Shown: positions 52,213-60,584 of the stretch, piece after piece
Layout of the letters: every line of letters begins with the position of its first letter
How positions within the stretch are numbered: position 1 is the first letter of the stretch
Source of the DNA: Desulfovibrio ferrophilus
GTDB taxonomy: Bacteria > Desulfobacterota > Desulfovibrionia > Desulfovibrionales > Desulfovibrionaceae
Direction of reading: 5' to 3'
DNA: 64,000 nucleotides
Assembly: GCF_003966735.1 (NCBI RefSeq)
Contig: NZ_AP017378.1
Location: forward strand, 1,783,501 to 1,847,500
Made by a program: the position numbers and the translations under genes
The notes under the pieces: generated by a model
Seen by the model: only the letters and a program-made list of their open reading frames with translations
What the model was told of the DNA's origin: nothing
The model's database searches: none

Positions 52213-53299
52213 ACTTTTCCTCAAGCTCAAGTTCTATGGAGTTAAGCGGAAGTCCTAAACTTTTTTTCAATACATTCGCAGTTAGCATGACGTTATTATT
52301 TGCCTTACTAAGCCTACCACCGATCATTGCTCGACCTTCCCAGAGGGCAAGATTACTCCTGGACCAATCAACTTTTTCCAACCTAGGGAGACGCTCCTTC
52401 CAGGTATCCGGACAGCGAACAATGAGATCAGAACCTGCAATAGCAAGTGCCTGCAAGGCAATCCCATGTGCATGAATATACTCAGTTCTAAGCTCTGAAG
52501 GACTCACTTTGCGCTGAACGGCAAGGAGCCAATCTGGAACACATCTGGAGACTTCACGCCAAAAATCCTGAGCTAGCTTCTCTTCGGCTCGTGTAATTTT
52601 TTCATCTTTTCTTTTTTGTAGCAGTCGCTTCGTTGCCTGGTAGATACTACTCAAAGTGAATAGCTTTCGAGAGCGATTGGAAATCGTGGTCTTCGCCTTT
52701 TCGGTCATCCCGATAAATACAGGGACATTCGCAACTAGCTTAGTTACCAAACGAGCCATAGGGTCCCGGTGATCATACAAAATGCCCAAAGAACGAGTAG
52801 TCCTCACCGCATATCTATTCAAATCAGCAAACATCTGCTGACTTCGTTCCAACCCTGCGTCAACAAAAAACACAACGGATATGGTTTCTTCCCCCAGCTC
52901 AGGACAAATTTGCAGAGCTTCTTCAATAGCGGCTCGACGATGCTGACCATCGTTGATCAAAAACCTAGCCTCCATGGGTATGGTCAGCACTCCTTGTTTT
53001 CTTCCTACAACATCATCGCCAAACGGTTCAAAACTCACCTCTCCGTCAATTGAAACCGTAAGAGATGAAAAGGCATAACTTTCAATATTTTTCACAATAT
53101 ATTGGGCAATCGCAGGGATTCTCTGCCTGTTGATGCTACGCTGCGCCCTTAATTCAGGAGGCAAGTCTTCCTCGACAAACTTGAACAGCCGAGGAACAAG
53201 CTTAAGAGGGCACATTGTGATATAATATTCTCTTTTTGCCTGAATTCCACGAATAGCAGGGAATGAATAGACAAATTCAGAAGCGGATGTGTTTTTCAT
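52193..53299 (-). CDS. dndB: DndB (DGQHR-domain) regulator of phosphorothioation
   Basis: 368 residues from the ATG at 53299; a TTG at 53317 also fits. The DGQHR motif is at 117-121 in FLINDGQHRRAA, followed by VVFFVDAGLERSQQMFADLNRYA. DndB is not essential for modification; in studied systems it represses the dnd genes and limits the number of modified sites. First gene of the operon, transcribed leftward; ribosome site weak. The DndA cysteine desulfurase is absent here. Confidence 0.92.
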   Translation of the reverse strand: MKNTSASEFVYSFPAIRGIQAKREYYITMCPLKLVPRLFKFVEEDLPPELRAQRSINRQRIPAIAQYIVKNIESYAFSSLTVSIDGEVSFEPFGDDVVGRKQGVLTIPMEARFLINDGQHRRAAIEEALQICPELGEETISVVFFVDAGLERSQQMFADLNRYAVRTTRSLGILYDHRDPMARLVTKLVANVPVFIGMTEKAKTTISNRSRKLFTLSSIYQATKRLLQKRKDEKITRAEEKLAQDFWREVSRCVPDWLLAVQRKVSPSELRTEYIHAHGIALQALAIAGSDLIVRCPDTWKERLPRLEKVDWSRSNLALWEGRAMIGGRLSKANNNVMLTANVLKKSLGLPLNSIELELEEKYAAGRK

Positions 53300-53392
53300 G
53301 CAGAAAAACTCTATCAATTAACGTTGGAAGTCAACTCTAAAACTTCCTTATACATAATATTCAATAATTTCAGCTAAATGAATCTGCCAACA

Positions 53393-54388
53393 TCATATTA
53401 CCTCTCCATCCACAGACACCGTCAGTCCCCCACTCCCCAGGTTGTGAACCACCCGCGTCACGCTCAATTCCCCGGCGATGCCCTCGCGGAAGCCACCACC
53501 AAGGACAAGGCGGCTCTCCGCCATAATCCCGGGGCGACCGGGTAGGCTCAAGGAGATGTTCGCCTTGCCACGTTGGAAGGCCCCAAGCTTCGCCCGGGCA
53601 GCCTGCTGAGCAGCGGCCTTGGTTGGGAATACATGGCGAAGCCGAAACATGGGTTCGCCCTCACCTGCGCACTCTTCCACATCCTTCGCTGCGTCCACAT
53701 CGCGCCAGGTGGCCACGACGGTATTGTAGTTCTGACGGCCCGAGATGGTCACGCTGCAGCTGGTGACGTCCTCAGACGTGAGCGTGATCCGCTCCAGCTC
53801 CTTACCCGAGGCGGTCTGGCCAAGCCCCTTTTTCACAAAGATCAGGCTACCACCATTGGCCTTGGCCACGGCGTCCAGGTCCATGGCCAGGCGCGTCAGC
53901 AGGTGCATGTTTGATTCATTGATCTGGTCCACGTGCGGTAGCGTGATCTGCCCGATCTCCGGACCAACCGCAGGCGTCAGGCCATGCTCGGAGGCAATCG
54001 CTTCCACCAATTCTCGCACGGTGCGCGGCGTCCAGGACCGCGTTTGCTGCGTTTGCAACTCTCGGTAAGCCGTGCTCTTCTCAAAGGGCGCACCCGCCGC
54101 CTTGATGGTCATGCGTGCCGGCGACAGGATCAGCCCGATCTCATCTACCACATACAGCCCCATGAACCGGACCGAAGGCTCATAGCCAAGCCAGACGCGC
54201 AGCTCCGCCCCCTGGGACGGAAGCCTGATGTGCGGCGGAGAGTCGTCCAGGACCAGCGACAGACTGTCGGACTGCATCCCGGCCTCATCAGTGATGGATA
54301 GCGAAATAAACCGCTTGCGAATGGACGCGGTGATGTCGTCGCCATTGGCCACAATGCGGAACGCGGGCTTGTGCAGTTTCGCTTCCAT
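53393..54388 (-). CDS. D: Phage late control protein D (tail hub)
   Basis: 331 residues from the ATG at 54388. FRIVANGDDITASIRKRFISLSITDEAG at the N-terminus and LRVWLGYEPSVRFMGLYVVDEI are gpD-family traits; the C-terminus SRLVLGGGFREGIAGELSVTRVVHNL matches the family's end. gpD is a baseplate hub protein of contractile tails (P2 D, T4 gp27-like). It is the last gene of the tail operon. No ogr activator gene follows it, unlike in P2; the dnd operon is next. Confidence 0.93.
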   Translation of the reverse strand: MEAKLHKPAFRIVANGDDITASIRKRFISLSITDEAGMQSDSLSLVLDDSPPHIRLPSQGAELRVWLGYEPSVRFMGLYVVDEIGLILSPARMTIKAAGAPFEKSTAYRELQTQQTRSWTPRTVRELVEAIASEHGLTPAVGPEIGQITLPHVDQINESNMHLLTRLAMDLDAVAKANGGSLIFVKKGLGQTASGKELERITLTSEDVTSCSVTISGRQNYNTVVATWRDVDAAKDVEECAGEGEPMFRLRHVFPTKAAAQQAARAKLGAFQRGKANISLSLPGRPGIMAESRLVLGGGFREGIAGELSVTRVVHNLGSGGLTVSVDGEVI

Positions 54389-54391
54389 CAC

Positions 54392-54598
54392 CTAATCCCA
54401 AAGGCTTGTGCCCTTCTCCGGCTCCGGATCGGGCAAATCAGGCAGATTGATGATCACACCCGCCTCCAGCACCGGCCCCAAGTCCGCCAGCCCTTGGTTG
54501 GCTTTCAATACGGCCTCGACCGTGCCATCCGTGCGGCCATAGTGCCTGTGGCAGATGTCGTCGATCATGTCGCCGTCCTTGCTGCGATAGCGGAGCAT
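54392..54598 (-). CDS. X: Phage tail protein X
   Basis: 68 residues, LysM-like: YRSKDGDMIDDICHRHYGRT followed by VEAVLKANQGLADLGPVL and IINLPDL. gpX is a small baseplate/hub partner. Its ATG follows the gpU stop without a gap (TAAATG), the normal U-X-D order. Confidence 0.93.
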   Translation of the reverse strand: MLRYRSKDGDMIDDICHRHYGRTDGTVEAVLKANQGLADLGPVLEAGVIINLPDLPDPEPEKGTSLWD

Positions 54599-54988
54599 TT
54601 AGGCCTCTCCAAAGTAACGAAGCTTAAGGGAAAATTCGATCTTGCGCGGTACGCCATCGGCAAAAAATACGCGCTGCGTCTCAGTGGCGTTTAGGATTAC
54701 CCACTTGCCGTGGATCCTCCCCAGGCCATCCACCAACAAGAGCGGCTCGCCCAAAGCGGCCTCCGTGCGCATCTTCTCCACCTGGTCAGCCGCACCAGCC
54801 AAATGTGGATAAATCGCGCCAGACAGAGAAAGAGAGTCCTCGCCCGGTCCCAGATACTGCAAAGCAGCATGCTGACCGTGGCGCTCCTGAGCCGTCCAAC
54901 GATACGCGGCGCTATGCTGCAGCTCCTGATAGGCGGCGGTGTTCAAAGAGAAGGCGTACCGCCCGAGCTTCATCATGATTTTTGGCAT
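54599..54988 (-). CDS. U: Phage tail protein U
   Basis: 129 residues. KIMMKLGRYAFSLNTAAYQEL and RWTAQERHGQHAALQYLGPGEDSLSLSG are family landmarks. gpU belongs to the tail terminator/baseplate group of P2-like phages. Located between T and X as usual, 3 bases after T. Confidence 0.93.
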   Translation of the reverse strand: MPKIMMKLGRYAFSLNTAAYQELQHSAAYRWTAQERHGQHAALQYLGPGEDSLSLSGAIYPHLAGAADQVEKMRTEAALGEPLLLVDGLGRIHGKWVILNATETQRVFFADGVPRKIEFSLKLRYFGEA

Positions 54989-54991
54989 TGG

Positions 54992-56851
54992 CTAGTCATA
55001 CAGAGCACCACGCCGGGCATCGTGCGTGCGCTCATCGAGTTTGCGCATGACCGCATCGGCAATCTCATCGGCAGATTGCCCGGGCGCGGCATACACGTGG
55101 ATGCCCTCGACGCGCTGCGTAATCTGCGCACCGCCGGACATGGAAGGGAGATCAGGGATGGAAGGTGCGCCCGCCATGGCCGGGACGGAAACCCCACTGC
55201 CACCGGCAGCACCCCCAGGGCCGGGAGCCTTGGCTGCATCATCACCCCCAAAGAAATCGAAGTAGCGTCCCACCGCCCCAAGGAAGCCCCCCTCTGCGAA
55301 CGACTTCTTCAGATCGTCCCAGATGGTGATCAGCCGGACCACTGCCAGCGTAATGCCGGTCAGGACCAAGCCTATAGGATTGGAGGCAAAGGCGATGCCC
55401 ACGGCCTTGATGCCCGCCACAAACCCGGGCAACGCCATGGCAATGATGGGCTGCAGGGCAGCCCCTGCCGCCCACAGTGATTGTCCAAACTGCACGACAC
55501 TGAGCATGGTCTTTGCGCCCAGAGTCACGGCCACGGCAATGGCCAAGTTATCAAACCCGCCAAGCATGCCTGCGGCCCAGGAGACGACCGTGCCCACAGT
55601 CCTAAAGACGGAGGCCAGGCCACTGCCAAATGAAATTACAGCAGGCACCAGTTCCTTGACCGTGGTCCCGATCTCGGCAAAGGCCGTGCGGTTGTCACGC
55701 ACCCAGTCCGCCAGTTTCGGCCCCCATTCCTCCACCACCGGAGCCAGCGCCCCGCCAATCAACCCGGCAACCTCCTGCGTGGTGGAGGAAATAACCGTGG
55801 AGAACTTGGCAAAGGCCACGTTGTACTTCTGTGCCCCGGCCCGCCCTTCGTCGGACAAGACATTGAGCTGCTTCTGCTGGGCAAGCAGCTCGTCCACCCC
55901 CTCCTTGCGGCTGCGGAGATAGCCAAAGAATTTGTTGGCCTCTCCACCCATCAGGATATCAGCGGCAGACACAGCGACCTGGTGATCGTCCAATTCCTTC
56001 ACGGCCCCGGCCACCCGGCGGAACTGCTCCTCCGGGGAGAGGTTCTGCAACTCCTCAAAGGTCAAGCCAAGGATCTGCAAGCTCTCAGTAACCGCCGTGA
56101 TCTCCTCAAGCCCTGCGGATTCGCCGATCTTGTTGTTCAACTCCTCCATCAGGTCACCGACGTTGTCGACCTCGAAGCCCATCTCCTTGGCCAGCCCACC
56201 CCAAGCCGACAAACCATCGGCGGAGACGTTCAGGGACTGCGCCATAGCGGTCTGCTCCGCCGTCATTTTATTCGTCACCGTCACCGCAGCACCCACCGCA
56301 CCGACACTGGCACCCATAACGGCGGTGAAGCGCCCGGCGTGCCCGGCCATATTGCGAAAGCTGCCACCCACATCGGCACGCATCACCCCCTGGAAGGATT
56401 TCATGCGGCGTTCAGCTTTAGCGACTTCGCTCGACAGTCGATCAAACTCGCCCTCAAGGTCGCGGGTATTGACCCCGGCTTTCTTCAATTCATGATTCAG
56501 AATCGTGAGTTGGCCCTTCTGGCGGTTGTAGGCCTTTGCGGTTTTATCCGCCTTGCGCTTGGCCCGCTCAAATGCAGACTGCAGCTTTTTGGAAGGTTTG
56601 ACGGTTTGAGCAAGCTCATCACCAAGGCGCTGGACTTCCTCACGCGATTCAACCATTTCGCGTTTGGCTCGCCCCAAAGCCTGCATGTCGAACCCAGCGA
56701 ACTTATGCAGCTTGTCCTGCTTAGCCTTGATGTCCTGAAAGGCAGAGCTGACACCCGACAAATCACCCCGCACAGCTTTTGTTGCTGTGCTGAAGGAACT
56801 GCCCATGGCCGCCCCGAATTCGACAACTGCAGATAATCGCTGTTTGGTCAC
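54992..56851 (-). CDS. T: Phage tail tape measure protein (gpT)
   Basis: 619 residues from a GTG at 56851, just after the E' stop. Long helical N-terminal part (ALGRAKREMVESREEVQRLG, ERAKRKADKTAKAYNRQKGQL), then a hydrophobic middle (LAIAVAVTLGAKTMLSVVQF, PIIAMALPGFVAGIKAVGIA) and a Gly/Pro-rich end. It sets tail length. Compared with P2 T (815 residues) it is shorter, so the tail should be shorter; that is inference from length alone. Confidence 0.92.
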   Translation of the reverse strand: MTKQRLSAVVEFGAAMGSSFSTATKAVRGDLSGVSSAFQDIKAKQDKLHKFAGFDMQALGRAKREMVESREEVQRLGDELAQTVKPSKKLQSAFERAKRKADKTAKAYNRQKGQLTILNHELKKAGVNTRDLEGEFDRLSSEVAKAERRMKSFQGVMRADVGGSFRNMAGHAGRFTAVMGASVGAVGAAVTVTNKMTAEQTAMAQSLNVSADGLSAWGGLAKEMGFEVDNVGDLMEELNNKIGESAGLEEITAVTESLQILGLTFEELQNLSPEEQFRRVAGAVKELDDHQVAVSAADILMGGEANKFFGYLRSRKEGVDELLAQQKQLNVLSDEGRAGAQKYNVAFAKFSTVISSTTQEVAGLIGGALAPVVEEWGPKLADWVRDNRTAFAEIGTTVKELVPAVISFGSGLASVFRTVGTVVSWAAGMLGGFDNLAIAVAVTLGAKTMLSVVQFGQSLWAAGAALQPIIAMALPGFVAGIKAVGIAFASNPIGLVLTGITLAVVRLITIWDDLKKSFAEGGFLGAVGRYFDFFGGDDAAKAPGPGGAAGGSGVSVPAMAGAPSIPDLPSMSGGAQITQRVEGIHVYAAPGQSADEIADAVMRKLDERTHDARRGALYD

Positions 56852-57219
56852 TTATTTGCTCCGAGGAAGGTGCGAGATCCAGATCAAAAACTCCTCAACA
56901 TCCAGCGCCAAAAGTTCGGCCCGGCTCCAACCCGTATAATAGGCCAAGGCCAGCATGCCACGCCGGGCCGTTTCCGCGTCTATGACAAAAAACCCGAATA
57001 GACCGCCTGCAGCTTTTTGTAGTCTTTCATGTCCAGGGCCTGGATGATCTCGGGGGTCACTTCGCAGAGGTTGGAGAAAGTGACCGACTCCTTCTTCAAG
57101 TCACTGCCGCCCTTTTGCTCGGCAATCAGCATGTCCCGGAGCACAGGCCGCCGCATGGACAGTTCGCCATAGTTCTGCCCGTCGATCTCTACCGGATATT
57201 CAAGAGTAATCTTTTCCAT
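56852..57219 (-). CDS. E: Tail assembly chaperone fusion E+E' by -1 frameshift
   Basis: Frame 0 gives gpE, 79 residues (57219 to the TAG at 56980; IDGQNYGELSMRRPVLRDM). Just before that stop is T TTT TTG (56992-56986) in the right register. A -1 slip continues for 44 residues (VIDAETARRGMLALAYYTGW ... SHLPRSK) to the TAA at 56852. This tail matches the GpE family, whose members share a WSxxE/LLxW pattern. Product about 122 residues; in P2 the same event makes gpE+E'. Confidence 0.85.
56980..57219 (-). CDS. E: Phage tail assembly protein gpE (frame-0 product)
   Basis: 79 residues. Short helical protein with LRDMLIAEQKGGSDLKKES and EVTPEIIQALDMKDYKKLQAVY, typical of tail assembly chaperones that sit before the tape measure gene. 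Read alone when no frameshift occurs. Confidence 0.88.
   Translation of the reverse strand: MEKITLEYPVEIDGQNYGELSMRRPVLRDMLIAEQKGGSDLKKESVTFSNLCEVTPEIIQALDMKDYKKLQAVYSGFLS
56986..56992 (-). promoter_or_regulatory. Slippery heptamer T TTT TTG in gene E
   Basis: The heptamer is in the X XXY YYZ register relative to frame 0 (the first T is a third codon base). Frame 0 stops two codons later; the -1 frame is open for 44 codons. Confidence 0.88.
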
Positions 57220-57240
57220 CTTGTCGTGCTCCTTTCAGGG

Positions 57241-57750
57241 TTAGATGCCACAAGCATCGCGGATTGCAGCCAGGCGATCCGTGCCGCCGATAATCCGCTT
57301 CATGTTCAGCACATCAATTTCGTGCAGGACGCTACCGTTCTGTTCGCGCTTGTAATACGTCAGGGACACGGTGACGGAGAGCGTAGACTTCTCGCCCGGC
57401 TTCCACGCGCCATGCTCGATCTTTACGACCGTGCCGCGCATGTTAAGCGCCACAGGGACAACGCTCCCGTCCAGGCTTTCGAGCGCCCCGCGAGCCGTCA
57501 GCTGAACGCCATTGTTCGTAGCCACGCCAAACTGCCCAAGGAGGTGCTCGCACTGTTTGGAGAGGGTGAACGTGCACTCCAGCTTCTCCATGCCCATATC
57601 CAAAGCAATGGGCGCGTCCATTCCCCCGGCGCGATAGTCTTCGGTCACAAGGGCCAGGTTGGGCGGTTGCAGCTCATCGCAGTTGCCGACGTAGCCACGA
57701 CCATCCACGAATAGCGCATAATTCTTGAGAATGTGATCAGCGGCAGACAT
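57241..57750 (-). CDS. FII: Phage major tail tube protein (FII)
   Basis: 169 residues. Family features: ILKNYALFVDGRGYVGNCDEL, LEKLECTFTLSKQ-like MEKLECTFTLSKQCEHLLGQFG and VLHEIDVLNMKRIIGGTDRLA at the end. gpFII polymerises as the inner tube. Its ATG overlaps the FI stop by one base (TAATG), so sheath and tube are coupled. Confidence 0.95.
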   Translation of the reverse strand: MSAADHILKNYALFVDGRGYVGNCDELQPPNLALVTEDYRAGGMDAPIALDMGMEKLECTFTLSKQCEHLLGQFGVATNNGVQLTARGALESLDGSVVPVALNMRGTVVKIEHGAWKPGEKSTLSVTVSLTYYKREQNGSVLHEIDVLNMKRIIGGTDRLAAIRDACGI

Positions 57751-58958
57751 TACTTGAAGACCTCCTCGATGTAGTCATCAACCAGGTGCGACCTGAAGGT
57801 GACGTGTTCAGCCGGGTACGGGGTGGAGAAATCAAAATCGAAGTAGACCTTGCCCTGCGTCGTCTGGTCCGAGGTATTGAGCTCAGGATCCGCCCAACAC
57901 GTCCCGCCCAGAATCGCACCCACGGCGGTCAAATGCCGCAGGTAGGCGTTGACTCCTTCAGTGACGTCCTCGACATAGGTCTTGGTGATGTTGCGATCGA
58001 CAGCCCACAGATGAGCCTGAAGGATGGACTCGTTAATCATATCAGCGATGCGCCGCACGGACAGGAAAGCCCACTTGGAATCAGACGATGCGGTGCGGTT
58101 GCCCCACAGGCGGTAGCCATCCTCATTGATGATGGTGGCCACATTCTGCTCGTTCAGCAGATTGGCCCTGCAAGACTTGTCACCCAAGGTAAAATCAACC
58201 GGGCGCGCGGTGCCGGAGATGCCAAGCACCTGTTGGTTGGACGGCGACCACCAAAAGCCTTTCTCATTGTCGATAAGGGCGATCAGACCAGCCACGCGGG
58301 GCGACGCCGGTTCGGTGACATACACACCATCACGAAAAACTTTCACCCACGGGTCCACCATGTAGACTCGCGCTGTGCCGTAATCGCCAATGGCACTGAT
58401 AGCGGCTGCATCATTGGTGTTCGGACCGTCAACGATGATCACCGCGCGCAGGCGGTTGGCGATGCTTTCCAGTTCGGCTACCACAGGATTCTTGAGGTAG
58501 GTACCGGGATTCTCCGCGTCCTCCTGGCGCTGATGCGTAAAGCCCGGCGCGATGAGCAGACGCGGCATAAATCCAACCACGGACTTGCAGGCCAAAAGCG
58601 CATGCACGCCCTCGTATTGACCAGTTGTTTCATCCACGCCACCCACGACGTTGGTCAAAGTAGCGGCTTCGTCCGCCCCTTCGTCCACGCGGATCACAAT
58701 GACCACGGCCCCGCACTGGTCGAAGACTCCATCCAAAGCAGCAGGCAACGTGCCCTTGCCATCGCCCACAGTATCCAGCTTAGCCGCCTCACGCCGGTTA
58801 CCAGCGATGAGTACGGGAGTGTTCAAAGGAAAGGCTGCAGCATCCGCATCCGGGGCCGTGCCCACAATACCGATGGTTGCAGAGCGAACAGTCTTGATAG
58901 GACGCGGACCCGAATCGATTTCGAGGATCTCCACGCCGTGCAAAAAAAGTTCAGACAT
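57750..58958 (-). CDS. FI: Phage tail sheath protein (FI)
   Basis: 402 residues. The beginning FLHGVEILEIDSGPRPIKTVRSATIG, the middle GTARVYMVDPWVKVF and ERLSGTASPRVAGLIA-like VTEPASPRVAGLIALID, and the end LSVRRIADMINESILQAHLW are sheath landmarks. It forms the contractile outer sheath. GGAGGCCC precedes the ATG. Confidence 0.95.
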   Translation of the reverse strand: MSELFLHGVEILEIDSGPRPIKTVRSATIGIVGTAPDADAAAFPLNTPVLIAGNRREAAKLDTVGDGKGTLPAALDGVFDQCGAVVIVIRVDEGADEAATLTNVVGGVDETTGQYEGVHALLACKSVVGFMPRLLIAPGFTHQRQEDAENPGTYLKNPVVAELESIANRLRAVIIVDGPNTNDAAAISAIGDYGTARVYMVDPWVKVFRDGVYVTEPASPRVAGLIALIDNEKGFWWSPSNQQVLGISGTARPVDFTLGDKSCRANLLNEQNVATIINEDGYRLWGNRTASSDSKWAFLSVRRIADMINESILQAHLWAVDRNITKTYVEDVTEGVNAYLRHLTAVGAILGGTCWADPELNTSDQTTQGKVYFDFDFSTPYPAEHVTFRSHLVDDYIEEVFK

Positions 58959-58969
58959 AAGGGCCTCCT

Positions 58970-59575
58970 TTATGCGGTTTTAGTCGCAGGGGGTTCGGGC
59001 CAGGGCACGACCAAATCATCAGGGCCTTGCCAAGGAAAACCGGGTTGGTCCGGCAAACTACAAAGGGCATCCACATACGCATCCCAATCGGCAATCAGGG
59101 CATCTACAATCGCCACGTCTCCCGCCATGGCCACAGCCTTGCGGCGCTCGCGCAGCAGTTGCATCACAGCAGCGTCATAGACCTCGCGCACGCGGCGATC
59201 GCGCTCAGTACGAAGAGCAGAAGCATGCAGGAAATTCAGAGCCTGAAGATCATCCGCCCAGGTCTCCGCTTCGGCGTCCCAAATCTGAAAATCACCGGGG
59301 GCGATTCCCGTCAGCTCCTTGGGAACATCCCCAAGGTATTCGATGACCACTGGTTCGCCAGTAACCGTGGAATAGTAAATCTCACCCCGGTGATCCTCCA
59401 TCAGGCTCCAGGCTTGGTCTGCCCAAACCGAGGCTTGCCTCTCACCAGCCTCGGGTGGAGCGACCTCCGTGGCATGAGCAGGAATAAGAAACCGACCCTC
59501 TTCCAAGGGATCAGGGCGGGCGATGCCATTGCCCAGATATTCGCCCGTTACGGGGTGGTAATTAAAAATCTGCAT
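58970..59575 (-). CDS. Tail fibre assembly protein
   Basis: 201 residues. The N-terminus MQIFNYHPVTGEYLGNGIARPDPLEEGRFL is the usual beginning of tail fibre assembly (G-like) proteins, and RRVREVYDAAVMQLLRERRK with an aromatic-rich WVDALCSLPDQPGFPW-like end is also typical. It helps fold the gpH fibre. Located right after H. Confidence 0.88.
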   Translation of the reverse strand: MQIFNYHPVTGEYLGNGIARPDPLEEGRFLIPAHATEVAPPEAGERQASVWADQAWSLMEDHRGEIYYSTVTGEPVVIEYLGDVPKELTGIAPGDFQIWDAEAETWADDLQALNFLHASALRTERDRRVREVYDAAVMQLLRERRKAVAMAGDVAIVDALIADWDAYVDALCSLPDQPGFPWQGPDDLVVPWPEPPATKTA

Positions 59576-59585
59576 TGGGTTCCCC

Positions 59586-60584
59586 CTAGTATTTGATGAT
59601 GAACATCAAGGCTCGGTTACGCGGGCGGGTTTCAGTGCCTCCCACAGCAGTGGTGGCAACAGATGTAGTCGTCGCGTTTGGCGTCATGTAGATCAGTCCG
59701 CGCCCAGGCCCCTCGCAATAAGCATTAGGAATTTTTGCAGCGTGGTTGTGACTCTTGAATGCTTCCCCCTGATAGCTACCGAAGTTGCGGCCAGAATCGA
59801 CACCCCGGCCATGGTCCCAACCACGCAGGAACTCGCCACGCAGGTCAGGCAGGTTGAACGCATCCGTCCCGGAACCAAAGACCGATCCGATCACGGCATA
59901 AAGCCCTGCATAGCTGGTAGTCGACAGGCTCGCCCCATCACATTCCAGCCAGCCATCGGGCACGGAGGTGCCAGCAATGGCGACAACGGTCCCTGTGGGG
60001 GTATCTGGTGGGTGGGTATGATTGGCTGGGGCGGCCCCGATGTCCTCCGGGGTCATTGTTCCAACGCTTTCATCCAAGGCCGCATTCATCTGCTCCGTAA
60101 ACAACTGTTCAAGAGCCGCAAGGGCATCATCCACATACTTGCTCGTTGCGAGCACGATGGTGGGATCAACACTCAGGTTAACAACGCCGCTTTCGGTTAC
60201 TTCCAGCAGGACCACGACCTTCAATTCACGGGCCGAACCCTCGGAGAGCTGGGGCTTATAAGTATCGGGGAAATTGCCCACGGCAAACAATCTGCCAGCG
60301 TCGTCAAAAACGCCCACTTCACGAGCGGTCCAGCCGCCCACAGTGGTGGGCACGATCAATTCCACCCGCATAATGGTTGGGCTTTCGGTCTCGACGGCAA
60401 TGTTATTGATCTCTGCCCGGTAGACTTCGTTGACCAGGGCCGTCATTTCCGCAGTGGGAGACATCGCTGCACCACCACCGTCACCTATGGCCATTTCTGC
60501 AATGCTAATTGCCGTTCCCAAGGCTGTTGCGTTTGCCACCGCAGCTTTGCCCTGGCTCGTCAAAATCGTGAAATAATCAGCCAT
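59586..60584 (-). CDS. H: Tail fibre protein H with collar domain
   Basis: 332 residues. The P2 gpH-type N-terminus is DYFTILTSQGKAAVANATAL and later EISEMAIGDGGG-like SIAEMAIGDGGG. Residues ~210-300 form a tail-collar domain: VPDGWLECDGASLSTTSYAG, FNLPDLRGEFLRGWDHGRGV and SHNHAA. It is short for a fibre (P2 H has 669), so the receptor-binding part is reduced to the collar-type tip. TAATG overlap with I. Confidence 0.9.
   Translation of the reverse strand: MADYFTILTSQGKAAVANATALGTAISIAEMAIGDGGGAAMSPTAEMTALVNEVYRAEINNIAVETESPTIMRVELIVPTTVGGWTAREVGVFDDAGRLFAVGNFPDTYKPQLSEGSARELKVVVLLEVTESGVVNLSVDPTIVLATSKYVDDALAALEQLFTEQMNAALDESVGTMTPEDIGAAPANHTHPPDTPTGTVVAIAGTSVPDGWLECDGASLSTTSYAGLYAVIGSVFGSGTDAFNLPDLRGEFLRGWDHGRGVDSGRNFGSYQGEAFKSHNHAAKIPNAYCEGPGRGLIYMTPNATTTSVATTAVGGTETRPRNRALMFIIKY

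Larger units (their letters stand above)
43498..53317. mobile_element. Prophage-borne defence island (effector module + dnd operon)
   Basis: Two AT-rich operons facing each other: five rightward genes (43498-48364) and dndBCDE leftward (53299-48378). Their stops are 13 bases apart. Hand counts on two 60-base lines of the first half gave 18 and 19 G+C; three lines of the dnd half gave 22, 27 and 33; flanking phage genes are clearly GC-richer. The two halves therefore probably have different histories. Confidence 0.85.

Noticed and set aside
53318-53392. ogr-like late activator gene between gene D and the island
   Set aside because: The interval is only 75 bases and has no open frame; no zinc-finger pattern was seen nearby.
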